NCBI GenBank assembly: GCA_002320595.1
Contig: DCKB01000005.1
Location: 1 to 8,962 of the forward strand
Direction of reading: 5' to 3'
Source of the DNA: Christensenella sp. UBA1685
GTDB lineage: Bacteria; Bacillota; Clostridia; Christensenellales; CAG-138
Length of the DNA: 8,962 nt
Shown here piece by piece: positions 1 through 5,934 of the stretch. Below the pieces are notes generated by a model. That model worked only from the letters and a program-made list of their open reading frames with translations. It searched no databases and was not told where the DNA came from. A program made the translations under genes and the position numbers. Numbering within the stretch: the first letter of the stretch is position 1; each line of letters begins with the position of its first letter.

Positions 1-162
1 TGCATCGAAGAGCCTCCAATAACCGTCCTATGCGCCCTTTACAGTATTGCTCTCCCAACCTTTTCCTTCGTTGCTATACCGTCCAACATGTTTGACAAAC
101 CTACATTCTTGGGAAAAGCCTTTTTCCGCCCTAAGGCGAACCAGTTTATCACAGAAGCGCAC
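1..162 (-). pseudogene. Decayed XRE-family helix-turn-helix regulator fragment
   Basis: A GTG at 162-160, five bases after a strong GGAGGGG site, opens a frame reading VRFCDKLVRLRAEKGFSQE. This matches the start of an HTH_3/XRE DNA-binding domain (first helix, then the KGFSQE turn). After that the match breaks up. The next frame gives LSNMLD, like the LAEMLG of helix 2. The first frame then resumes with a WES that aligns to the KWES following the recognition helix. A TAG at 30-28 stops it after 44 codons, although an XRE domain alone needs about 60. Bases 1-27 still encode leucine-rich residues in other frames, as expected of the tail of such a domain, and the gene seems to run off the left edge. 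Two opposing frameshifts plus a stop suggest a pseudogene. Sequencing errors or a chance match in a short stretch are possible alternatives. The target is unknown. Confidence 0.5.
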
Positions 163-193
163 ATTTTCCCCTCCTTTCGCTCTTCCTGCAGCG

Positions 194-222
194 AGCATAC
201 TACATCCTCCGGCAAAGCGCAA
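194..222 (-). promoter_or_regulatory. Possible promoter of the XRE fragment
   Basis: On the minus strand TTGCGC (222-217) and TATGCT (199-194) are separated by exactly 17 bases, and the start site would fall about 25 bases before the GTG at 162. Each hexamer deviates from consensus, so this is a moderate sigma-A type candidate only. Confidence 0.3.
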
Positions 223-264
223 GAAAGCGCAGCCTTACAATGTGTCAACCATGGGTTGCGGATG

Positions 265-903
265 CTACTCGCGCACCTCTGCATTGCCGAAGTCTTCCCC
301 ATCCACCGTAAGCTGAACCTCTGTGGGAGCATCTTCCAAATAGAAGAACCAATATTGTCCTTCACTCCCGGTTGCCTGAAACGTAACGCTCGTTTGGAAC
401 GCCGGTGCAACGCCGTTGAGCGCAACGCTTCGTTCTGCGCCGATTTCGCCCCAAACATCCATCACAGACCAATAGGACCCTGTAATTTCAGGGATCGACA
501 GGCGGTCTATGCAAATCTCACCGATTGCAGCGGATGCGGAAAAGGTGCTTTGGGATGGCTTGCTGATATACCATTCAGCCTCCTGGCCGTGCAGCAGCGT
601 AGTGGACACGACGCCTTCCTGTGTCACCGCCAATGCCAACGCGGAATCCGCGCCGTATATGATGTCGTCGTACGCATGTCCGTTCAGGTAATGGTACGCC
701 GCTTCCGGCGTTTTGAAGCGCACGAGATCCGATTCCGGAGAAACGCAAAGCAGCACCAACGGCAAAATGCCGCAGAACCCCACAAACAGGATCAGTTTCA
801 GCCCCCGGTTCAGCGCAAAGAACCACTTCCGCACCGGTTTGCAAAGCGCCAGTACCGCAATTGCCGCGATAATACAAAACGCAAACCTGATGATCGTATA
901 CAT
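265..903 (-). CDS. Unrecognised membrane-anchored protein, two N-terminal TM helices
   Basis: I do not recognise this 212-residue protein. I chose the ATG at 903 because GGAGG lies eight bases upstream and the hydrophobic segment begins at once; a longer reading would add only nine unlikely residues. Residues 2-21 and about 36-54 are hydrophobic helices separated by a basic loop (KPVRKW, LNRGLK). By the positive-inside rule both termini would then face outward. The remaining 155 residues are polar and look like a small folded domain outside the membrane, rich in short beta-type segments (for example VQLTV and QYWFFYLE near the end). A stretch FKTPEAAYHYLNG at 63-75 resembles the 'TPEEAF' segments seen in small membrane-tethered Firmicutes proteins, but this is only a resemblance. 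It follows the epimerase gene after a strong hairpin, so it may be expressed only by read-through or from its own unseen promoter. A link to cell-wall peptide use is positional only. Confidence 0.75.
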   Translation of the reverse strand: MYTIIRFAFCIIAAIAVLALCKPVRKWFFALNRGLKLILFVGFCGILPLVLLCVSPESDLVRFKTPEAAYHYLNGHAYDDIIYGADSALALAVTQEGVVSTTLLHGQEAEWYISKPSQSTFSASAAIGEICIDRLSIPEITGSYWSVMDVWGEIGAERSVALNGVAPAFQTSVTFQATGSEGQYWFFYLEDAPTEVQLTVDGEDFGNAEVRE

Positions 904-947
904 AAAAACCGCCTCCATTCCGCGTCCCAATGCGCGTGTTGCTCATG

Positions 948-978
948 AAACGGAGGCTGCAGGAAGCAGCCTCCGTTT
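948..978 (-). terminator. 13-bp hairpin after the epimerase gene
   Basis: AAACGGAGGCTGC (948-960) and its exact complement (966-978) enclose a five-base loop, 25 bases past the stop of the epimerase gene. The U tract after it on the minus strand is only three bases long. It may therefore be a weak or partial terminator that lowers rather than stops expression of the downstream membrane protein, or an mRNA-stabilising end. Confidence 0.6.
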
Positions 979-1003
979 GCTTATCCACAGCTTTATGGGC
1001 CCG

Positions 1004-2101
1004 TTAGTCAATATACCGGATTTTGCCCGCCATCACGCCCTCGATGCCAAGGCCAGGGGCATTCGTGAGGCTGATCTCCTTCTCGTTGAACAGCGCGCCG
1101 CCCAGGATATGATCCTCACGGCAAAGCACAGGGCCGTCAAGATCAATCTTTGTGATGATCTGTTTTGCACAGGCAAGGTGCACCGCCGCTGTAACGCTGA
1201 TTTTGGCCTCCAGCATGCAGCCGATCATGCACTCCACGCCATAAACCTCCGCTGCGGAAGCAATTTTCAGCGCGTTGGTGATGCCGCCGCATTTCATGAG
1301 TTTGATGTTTACAAGATCTGCAGCGCCCATCTGCATGATTTTGAGCGCATCTTCAGGCGAGAACACGCTTTCATCCGCAAGCACCGGCACATAGGAACGC
1401 TCGGTGACGTACTTCAAACCCTCAAAATCATGGGCGATCACAGGCTGCTCCACAAACTCAATGTCAAGCCCTTTCTCCTGCATCTCATTCAGGATGCGCA
1501 CAGCCTCTTTGGGCTTCCAAGCCTGGTTCGCATCAATGCGCACGCAGATATCCTTCGGCACCGCCGCACGGATGGCCGCGAGGCGCGCCACATCAAGTGC
1601 CGGATTGCTGCCGACCTTAACCTTCAGGCAATCGTACCCGCGCTTCACAGCGTCGATCGCATCGCGCGCCATCTCCTCCGGGTCGTTGACGCTGATGGTA
1701 ATGTCCGTCACGATGCTCTTGCGCGCGCTGCCGAGAAGTTTGTAAACCGGAATTTTATGGAGTTGGCCATAAAGATCCCAAAGCGCCATGTCTGCCGCAG
1801 CCTTCGCGCTTGTGTTCTTTACGATGCATCCGTTAAGCGCCCGCGTGCAGTTTTCAAACGCATCGACTTCCCGGCCGATGAGAACCTTGCGGATATGATC
1901 CTGCATTGCGCCGATGATCGAGCCGGTGGTATCCCCCGTAATCACCCCTGTGGGTGGCGCTTCTCCATAACCGACTGCACCGGTATCGGTATGAAATTCA
2001 AATACGACATCCTCCACGCTGTCCACCGAGCGCAGCGCCGTCTTAAACGGTACGCGCAGCGGGACGGAGATCCTGCCGATCCTGATTTCCGTAATCTTCA
2101 T
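1004..2101 (-). CDS. ykfB: L-Ala-D/L-Glu epimerase (enolase superfamily)
   Basis: This 365-residue protein is a dipeptide epimerase of the muconate-lactonizing subgroup of the enolase superfamily. It inverts the Glu alpha-carbon in L-Ala-D-Glu released from murein, so that ordinary peptidases can cleave the product. The catalytic set is complete: the KVK pair K160/K162, metal ligands D190 (RIDANQAW), E218 (FVEQP) and D243 (LADES), and the opposing base K267 (NIKLMKCGG). The motif KIDLDGP gives D320 and D322. These match the DxD pair that binds the substrate amino group in Bacillus YkfB-type enzymes, which argues for L-Ala-Glu over other dipeptides. Domain order is the usual one: N-terminal capping domain (about 1-120), then a TIM barrel. 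The start at 2101 has AGGAGG 11 bases upstream. An ATG eight bases earlier gives only a three-codon frame. The gene lies 35 bases after the dipeptidase gene and is probably cotranscribed with it. Confidence 0.92.
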   Translation of the reverse strand: MKITEIRIGRISVPLRVPFKTALRSVDSVEDVVFEFHTDTGAVGYGEAPPTGVITGDTTGSIIGAMQDHIRKVLIGREVDAFENCTRALNGCIVKNTSAKAAADMALWDLYGQLHKIPVYKLLGSARKSIVTDITISVNDPEEMARDAIDAVKRGYDCLKVKVGSNPALDVARLAAIRAAVPKDICVRIDANQAWKPKEAVRILNEMQEKGLDIEFVEQPVIAHDFEGLKYVTERSYVPVLADESVFSPEDALKIMQMGAADLVNIKLMKCGGITNALKIASAAEVYGVECMIGCMLEAKISVTAAVHLACAKQIITKIDLDGPVLCREDHILGGALFNEKEISLTNAPGLGIEGVMAGKIRYID

Positions 2102-2136
2102 GCTAACATGTTCCTCCTTTAATGAATGACTGGGCG

Positions 2137-3474
2137 TTATTTCGCCATTTCATACATGGCAGCCGCAATAATCTTCGCATTTTTCATCAGCTTATCCAGC
2201 GCAATGTACTCATCGGGCTTATGCTCCACCGCTTCGTCTCCCGGGAAAATCGGGCCAAACGCCACGGTATTGGGCATAGCCTTCGCATATGTGCCGCCGC
2301 CCATGCTAATCAGCCGCGCGGGCTCTCCCATCTGTTCCTCATATACCTTGGCAAGGCACCGAATCAATTCGCTTTCCGGCGGCATATAGAGCGCCTTTTT
2401 GTGGGAAAGCGCCGTTTCCGCAAAGCCACCCTCCGCCATCTTTGCCACAAGCGCGGGATAGAACTCTTCAAGCTTACGCGTAACAGGGTAGCGGATGTTG
2501 ATGGTAACGGAAAGGGTATTCTCCGAAAAATTTGCAACGCCCAAATTGAGCGTAAGATCGCCGGAGATTTCATCGGACAGCGCAATGCCCAAGCCCTTGC
2601 CGCGCGTCTCCATTCCGATATGTTCCGCAAGGAAATGCACCGCCTCGCCATGATCTCCGGAAAGCCCAAGGCCATCGAGTGCGATCAGCAGGCGCCCGAT
2701 GGCATTTTCCCCAAGTTCAGGCATGCTGCCATGCGCATTCACGCCGCGCGCCTCCACGCTTGTTCCGTTTGCCGTTACCTTTTCCGGCAGCGTTCCCTCC
2801 ACGCCAAACGTCAGCTGCGCCGCGGCGAATTCGGGCACCACATTGGAAGCAATGCCCGCGGAAAACGCAGCGATGCGCCTGTCGCCGGTAGAGCCGAGCC
2901 TGCGCGAAAACGTGGCGGTCACAATGCCCTTTTCGCCGTTGATGATTGGATATTCTCCATCGGGCGTAAAGCCCATCACGGGGAGTTCTTCGCCCTTTTC
3001 CACATAATGTTTAATACAGAGCGAGCCCTTTTCCTCGTTCAGGCCAAAGATGACGCGGATGCGGCGTGAAAGCGGCAATCCTGAATCCGCAATGGCTCTG
3101 AGCGCATACAGCGCCGCAACGGTGGGGCCTTTATCATCCACCGCACCGCGCCCATACAGCCTGCCGTTGTCGATCACTGCGCCGTAGGGCGGATACTTCC
3201 AGCCGTCTCCTTCCGGCACAACGTCCAAGTGGCCCAGCACGGCAACCATTTCCTCGCCCGTGCCGAATTCAACATAGCCTGCCATATCATCCACACTGGC
3301 TGTGCGAAACCCAAGCCTTTCACCCAGTGCAAGGCAGGCCATCAGGCATGCATGCGGCCCATCGCCAAACGGATGCGCGCCTGCTTCCTCTCCAACGCTC
3401 TTGATCCGGATCAGCTCCTGGAGGCTCTCGATGAGTTCGCCCTTGCGTGCATCAAGCTCCCTGTCAAAATTCAT
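2137..3474 (-). CDS. pepV: M20 family dipeptidase, PepV/Sapep type
   Basis: This 445-residue metallopeptidase belongs to the M20 family, PepV/Sapep branch, which removes the N-terminal residue from dipeptides in the cytoplasm using two zinc ions. Visible landmarks are H82 and D84 in GHLDVVPEGDGW, the bridging D113 in GRGAVDDKGP, the catalytic glutamate pair E147/E148 in GLNEEKG, D172 in GFTPDGEYPIINGEKG, and H418 in the C-terminal PGDEAVEHKPDEYI. A lid/dimerisation domain occupies roughly residues 185-370. The length fits the family (about 440-470). The ATG at 3474 follows CAGGAG with six bases of spacing. Downstream, the epimerase begins 35 bases after the stop. That pairing suggests the enzyme hydrolyses L-Ala-L-Glu made by the epimerase, but PepV enzymes are broad and other dipeptides are equally possible. 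The gene has its own well-formed promoter. Confidence 0.9.
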   Translation of the reverse strand: MNFDRELDARKGELIESLQELIRIKSVGEEAGAHPFGDGPHACLMACLALGERLGFRTASVDDMAGYVEFGTGEEMVAVLGHLDVVPEGDGWKYPPYGAVIDNGRLYGRGAVDDKGPTVAALYALRAIADSGLPLSRRIRVIFGLNEEKGSLCIKHYVEKGEELPVMGFTPDGEYPIINGEKGIVTATFSRRLGSTGDRRIAAFSAGIASNVVPEFAAAQLTFGVEGTLPEKVTANGTSVEARGVNAHGSMPELGENAIGRLLIALDGLGLSGDHGEAVHFLAEHIGMETRGKGLGIALSDEISGDLTLNLGVANFSENTLSVTINIRYPVTRKLEEFYPALVAKMAEGGFAETALSHKKALYMPPESELIRCLAKVYEEQMGEPARLISMGGGTYAKAMPNTVAFGPIFPGDEAVEHKPDEYIALDKLMKNAKIIAAAMYEMAK

Positions 3475-3523
3475 TTGTTTCTCCTGTTTCTCCTTTTAAT
3501 GAAGTGTGTTTCCAAGCATGTTT

Positions 3524-3552
3524 ATCATACCATGCCGCGCCTTTTTTTTCAA
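3524..3552 (-). promoter_or_regulatory. Sigma-A type promoter of pepV-ykfB
   Basis: On the minus strand TTGAAA (3552-3547) and TATGAT (3529-3524) are separated by 17 bases. This places the start site near 3517, about 43 bases before the pepV ATG. It indicates that pepV-ykfB is transcribed separately from the VanX-like gene. Confidence 0.7.
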
Positions 3553-3615
3553 TCTTATTTGCGGGATTGGCACAGCCGGAACGGGGATTTCGCGCCTGTG
3601 TCAAGCCTGAATTCG

Positions 3616-4260
3616 TTACGCGATCGGAAAATCAAAGTAAGTATCCGGATACGGCTCAGGCGTAACGGCATAATGCCACCATTCGCTCTCATATCTGCGA
3701 AAACCGTTCGCACACATCACTTCGCAAAGCAGCCTGCGGTTTGCCTCCTGCAAAGGGGATAAACCCGGCGCGCCATGGTGGGAGCGTTCATCCATAAAAT
3801 CGAAGATGCTCCCCATATCCAGCTCCTGCATGGTGGAAGCATCAACCAGCGTCAAATCCACTGCACAGCCGCGCGTATGGCCGGAATGGCGGGCAATGTA
3901 TCCAAGCTCAATCACCATTCCTTTTTCCACGTTTGGATAGTGCACAGGCTTACGGCGGTCATCCTCCGCATCCGCGCCCCAGCGCATGAAATCGTCCACT
4001 GCGCGCTGTGGGCGATAGGAATCATAAAATTTCATAAGATAGCCCTTATCCCGGAAAACCGCAGCGGCCTTTTCCAACCGCTGTGCAGCTTCTTTTGTAA
4101 CCACCACAAGCGGCGCCTCATAGCCTGCGGCCGGGCGGCCCATAAAATTATCCGTCCCCGCGTACTTTGCATCAACAATGCAGTCTTGAATTACTTCGTC
4201 TACATAAAGGAAGCCTTCCGGCAACCCCTTTTTGGGGATGCCCTTTGTGCTTTGGTTCAT
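3616..4260 (-). CDS. ddpX: D-Ala-D-Ala dipeptidase, VanX/DdpX family
   Basis: This 214-residue protein is an M15D zinc dipeptidase that splits D-Ala-D-Ala. The active-site set is intact: R83 in SYRPQRA (the transition-state arginine), zinc ligands H128 and D135 in SGHTRGCAVDLTL, the catalytic E193 and the third ligand H196 in ESEWWHY. There is no signal peptide or membrane segment, so it acts in the cytoplasm. Length matches VanX (about 200). A GTG directly precedes the chosen ATG; the ATG at 4260 has AGAGG eight bases upstream and is preferred. No vanH, ligase or VanRS genes are nearby. The neighbours are a dipeptidase and a murein-dipeptide epimerase. This points to a DdpX-like role in recycling or eating D-Ala-D-Ala rather than glycopeptide resistance. 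The substrate is inferred from the family. It has its own promoter and no clear terminator before pepV. Confidence 0.9.
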   Translation of the reverse strand: MNQSTKGIPKKGLPEGFLYVDEVIQDCIVDAKYAGTDNFMGRPAAGYEAPLVVVTKEAAQRLEKAAAVFRDKGYLMKFYDSYRPQRAVDDFMRWGADAEDDRRKPVHYPNVEKGMVIELGYIARHSGHTRGCAVDLTLVDASTMQELDMGSIFDFMDERSHHGAPGLSPLQEANRRLLCEVMCANGFRRYESEWWHYAVTPEPYPDTYFDFPIA

Positions 4261-4287
4261 CACAAACGCCTCTTTTCGTTTTTTTCT

Positions 4288-4316
4288 ATCTTAGCAATCC
4301 CTGCTGCACAATGCAA
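4288..4316 (-). promoter_or_regulatory. Sigma-A type promoter of the VanX-like gene
   Basis: TTGCAT (4316-4311) and TAAGAT (4293-4288) on the minus strand are separated by exactly 17 bases, 28 bases before the ATG. It sits directly after the terminator of the zinc-ribbon gene, so the VanX-like gene begins a new transcript. Confidence 0.65.
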
Positions 4317-4340
4317 CGCTTTTGCGTGGATTCAGCGCGC

Positions 4341-4370
4341 AAAAAAAGCCCCGGCTGCACGCCGAAGCTT
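4341..4370 (-). terminator. Intrinsic terminator after the zinc-ribbon gene
   Basis: Read on the minus strand, AAGCTTCGGC and GCCGGGGCTT pair over ten bases (two G-U) around the loop GTGCA, then run straight into a T tract (4345-4341). It lies about 120 bases past the stop of the zinc-ribbon gene and closes the RNA/zinc-ribbon transcript. Confidence 0.8.
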
Positions 4371-4487
4371 TTCTGCCTTTTCTAATTCACCGTTATTGCC
4401 GCATCGCGCGGAACAAAGGGGATTAGCCCCAAGCACGGGGGTCGCTGCGCCCTTCAGAGCGCGCTTGCTTAAACCGTCAGTGTGGTC

Positions 4488-4760
4488 TTAGCCTCTGCGG
4501 CTCTGGAAGCAGGCGCTGCAGTAGATGGGCCTGTCGTTCTTGGGAACGAACGGGATCTTGGTGGGCGCGCCGCACTGTGCGCAGACCGCATCATACATCT
4601 CACGATCGTTCGAGCGCTGGCTCTTGCGGGCGTTCCGGCACGCTTTGCAACGGATCGGCTCATTCTGGAAGCCTTTCTCGGCATAGAATTCCTGTTCGCC
4701 TGCGGTGAAAACGAATTCCGCGCCGCAATCCTTGCATACCAATGTCTTGTCCTGGAACAT
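4488..4760 (-). CDS. Small double zinc-ribbon protein (zf-trcl type)
   Basis: A 90-residue cytoplasmic protein with eight cysteines in four CxxC pairs: C9/C12, C38/C41, C60/C63 and C81/C84. The first half (QDKTLVCKDCGAEFVFTAGEQEFY...RCKACRNARK) is the 'probable zinc-ribbon' zf-trcl module found in many Firmicutes. The second half (CAQCGAPTKIPF...RPIYCSACF) is a second module of the same general type. Each should bind one zinc. The function of this family is not established; nucleic-acid or protein binding is the usual guess for such small ribbons. The ATG at 4760 has AGGGG 11 bases upstream, a rather distant site. No promoter is visible between the gene and the structured RNA segment about 40 bases upstream, so the gene is probably expressed from the RNA's promoter. 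This makes the RNA a long leader or a co-transcribed unit. Confidence 0.85.
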   Translation of the reverse strand: MFQDKTLVCKDCGAEFVFTAGEQEFYAEKGFQNEPIRCKACRNARKSQRSNDREMYDAVCAQCGAPTKIPFVPKNDRPIYCSACFQSRRG

Positions 4761-4796
4761 GTGTCTGATATCCCCTTGTAAAATTATTTTTTGTTA

Positions 4797-5020
4797 TTCC
4801 AAGTTTCGGCTGACCTGGTCTTTGCCCCCACACCCGCCGGCCGGAAGGTTCGCTACTAGGCATTTTTGCCCCCCACTACTGCTCCTCTCGGGGCTTACGC
4901 CCCGGCCGGGCTTACTTCTAAGCCGCACCATGCTCACGGGAACTTTGCCCCGCTTATGTGGATCGTTTCGCCTGCGACTGGCATCGACTTGCAACCACAG
5001 ACCCGAAGCTTTGGATAACT
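4797..5020 (-). ncRNA. Putative structured RNA of about 220 nt (family unassigned)
   Basis: This segment has no convincing protein frame but strong RNA structure on the minus strand. Its ends pair: CTTCGG at 5010-5003 and flanking bases pair with CCGAAACTTGG (4809-4799) as a helix of about 11 bp with one bulged base. Inside are GGCUUA/UAAGCC (4924-4909, loop GAAG), GGGGC/GCCCC closed by a GUAA tetraloop (4903-4890), GGCA/UGCC with loop AAAA (4870-4859) and CGGG/CCCG (4952-4937). Two copies of CCGGCCGG (4837-4844, 4902-4909) could form a longer helix that competes with these hairpins. The string GGGGCAAAG occurs twice, with a close third copy. A near-consensus promoter starts transcription at about 5020, right at the terminal helix. 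No terminator separates it from the zinc-ribbon gene. I see no hallmark motifs of tmRNA, SRP RNA, RNase P RNA, T-box or cobalamin riboswitch. A raiA-type RNA is one size-compatible option that I cannot confirm. Confidence 0.6.
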
Positions 5021-5026
5021 TTTATT

Positions 5027-5055
5027 ATTATAATTGATTCGCTTTTAAAACGCAA
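5027..5055 (-). promoter_or_regulatory. Strong sigma-A promoter of the structured RNA
   Basis: On the minus strand TTGCGT (5055-5050) and a perfect TATAAT (5032-5027) are exactly 17 bases apart, giving a start near 5020. It lies just after the terminator of the ywlG gene. It is among the best-matching promoters in the window, which suggests steady, high expression. Confidence 0.7.
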
Positions 5056-5068
5056 CAGCTTTTTAATG

Positions 5069-5103
5069 AAAAAGAGCGGCTTTTTTCATTTTCCGCCCTT
5101 TTT
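5069..5103 (-). terminator. Intrinsic terminator after ywlG
   Basis: On the minus strand AAAAAGGGCGG pairs with CCGCTCTTTTT over 11 bases (one G-U) around a 13-base A-rich loop, ending in the U run. It lies about 65 bases past the ywlG stop. Read on the plus strand the same stem contains an A/C mismatch, so the minus direction is favoured. Confidence 0.7.
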
Positions 5104-5167
5104 CGCTTAAATTATTTATTGTATATTATATTTTCTTTCATAGATTTCCGTTTGGCGGAGAAATCCA

Positions 5168-5743
5168 TTATTCTTTGGGGTGTGGCATTTCATCGTATTG
5201 TGCGCGCGGGCCGCCAACGTACTTGGGACGCGTGCGCGCCATAGTAAGGTTTGCCTCTCCGATTTTGCGCGTTTTCGCATGCACGGGAACAACAACCGGG
5301 TGCAGATGCATGCCGATGAACGTTCCACCGATATCCATACCCGCGGATGCACGCCCACGCAGGTCTTCCACCATGACATGGTCATCAAAGCGCGCCACAG
5401 CCTGCATCGAAAAAGCACCGCCTGCATGAAGCTGTGGTTTCACCCACACCTGCTGCAAATCAAATTTTTCCATGCATTCACGTTCTACCACAAGACAACG
5501 GTTCAGATGCTCGCAGCACTGCACGGCAAGAAACAGGCCGCGCTCTTTCACGCGCGGCAGCACAGCGTCCATAATCGCCGTTGCTGCTTCAACGCTTGAA
5601 CCGGTTCCGATCATTTTTCCCATGACCTCGCTCGTGGAGCAGCCCACTACAAAAATATCGCCCGCGCGAAGCGTGTCAGCCGCTGCAAACAACTCGTCCA
5701 GCGCCGCGTTTACCTGCGCGTTAATCTCCGCATATGGTTCCAT
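5168..5743 (-). CDS. ywlG: TIGR01440/UPF0340 (DUF436) family protein, YwlG type
   Basis: A 191-residue soluble protein of the conserved Firmicutes family typified by Bacillus YwlG (about 180 residues), whose function is unknown. Family signatures are GCSTSEVMGKMIGTGSS at 34-50, AVQCCEHLNRCLVVER at 73-88, KPQLHAGGAFS at 102-112, and AGMDIGGTFIGMHLHPV at 134-150. The conserved small residues, Cys35, the Cys76/Cys77 pair and several histidines suggest a ligand pocket, but no reaction can be assigned. The ATG at 5743 has GAGGTGG immediately upstream; the open frame extends 29 codons further but without family similarity. It is a single-gene unit, divergent from perR, with its own promoter and terminator. 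Its 5' leader contains a GC hairpin described separately. Confidence 0.88.
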   Translation of the reverse strand: MEPYAEINAQVNAALDELFAAADTLRAGDIFVVGCSTSEVMGKMIGTGSSVEAATAIMDAVLPRVKERGLFLAVQCCEHLNRCLVVERECMEKFDLQQVWVKPQLHAGGAFSMQAVARFDDHVMVEDLRGRASAGMDIGGTFIGMHLHPVVVPVHAKTRKIGEANLTMARTRPKYVGGPRAQYDEMPHPKE

Positions 5744-5758
5744 TCTTCCACCTCGTTC

Positions 5759-5782
5759 AGGCGGCGTCATACCGCCTTTTTT
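5759..5782 (+). terminator. Terminator-like hairpin in the ywlG leader
   Basis: AGGCGG (5759-5764) and CCGCCT (5772-5777) enclose a seven-base loop and run into a six-T tract on the plus strand, the shape of an intrinsic terminator. No plus-strand gene precedes it. On the minus strand the hairpin lies in the leader just before the ywlG ribosome site, where it might affect translation. The role is open and chance is possible. Confidence 0.4.
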
Positions 5783-5786
5783 CTTA

Positions 5787-5815
5787 ATTATATTCCCCTC
5801 TGCGTTTGCTTGCAA
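5787..5815 (-). promoter_or_regulatory. Sigma-A promoter of ywlG
   Basis: On the minus strand TTGCAA (5815-5810) and a perfect TATAAT (5792-5787) are spaced by 17 bases, about 44 bases before the ywlG ATG. It faces away from the perR promoter; the two -35 boxes are about 53 bases apart. Confidence 0.7.
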
Positions 5816-5868
5816 GGGCCGCAAATGCATGCGCGATTCCAGTCAAAAAAATATATTATTCCAGAAGC

Positions 5869-5896
5869 TTGACAAAATGGTTAAATTAGGTATAAT
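5869..5896 (+). promoter_or_regulatory. Sigma-A promoter of perR-rbr
   Basis: A perfect TTGACA (5869-5874) and perfect TATAAT (5891-5896) are separated by 16 bases. The start site would be near 5903, inside the 7-1-7 dyad. With both consensus hexamers this promoter should be strong unless repressed. Confidence 0.8.
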
Positions 5897-5901
5897 TAAT
5901 T

Positions 5902-5916
5902 TGAGAATAATTCTTA
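5902..5916 (+). promoter_or_regulatory. Candidate PerR box over the perR start site
   Basis: TGAGAATAATTCTTA is a 7-1-7 inverted repeat with six of seven arm positions complementary, including a perfect AGAAT-A-ATTCT core. It differs from the Bacillus PerR consensus TTATAATNATTATAA at four arm positions but has the same geometry. It lies directly after the -10 box and before the ribosome site, where a bound repressor would block transcription. This fits autoregulation of perR and peroxide induction of rubrerythrin. Confidence 0.6.
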
Positions 5917-5934
5917 TTCTTGCTGGAGGTGCGC

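Noticed and set aside
2099..2109. Three-codon frame (ATG at 2109) overlapping the epimerase start
   Set aside because: It is closer to the ribosome site, but three codons with an ATGA-like overlap is probably chance; no evidence of coupling.
88..3069. Long plus-strand open frames across 88-948, 713-2122 and 2122-3069
   Set aside because: They lie antisense to the membrane protein, epimerase and dipeptidase genes, have no recognisable domains or ribosome sites, and are Arg/His-rich as expected of mirror frames in GC-rich genes.
3568..3603. Stem GGCACAG/CTGTGTC between the VanX-like and pepV genes
   Set aside because: Seven pairs with a wobble, a loop of about 20 bases and no T tract in the minus direction; not a convincing terminator.
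3616..4260. Glycopeptide-resistance vanX
   Set aside because: The enzyme family is right, but there is no vanH, D-Ala-D-Lac ligase or VanRS nearby and the neighbours are peptide-catabolism enzymes.
4411..4430. Small hairpin GGGG/CCCC between the zinc-ribbon gene and its terminator
   Set aside because: Only four pairs and no T tract; the better terminator is at 4341-4370.
4797..5020. tmRNA, SRP RNA, RNase P RNA, T-box or cobalamin riboswitch
   Set aside because: Size and hallmark motifs do not fit: no tag frame or tRNA-like end, no SRP GGAAG...GCAGCC loop, no RNase P GAGGAAAGTCC core, no T-box GGGTGGNACCGCG and no B12 box. An ACCAGGTCAG string resembling part of SRP RNA occurs near the 3' end but without the rest of the motif.
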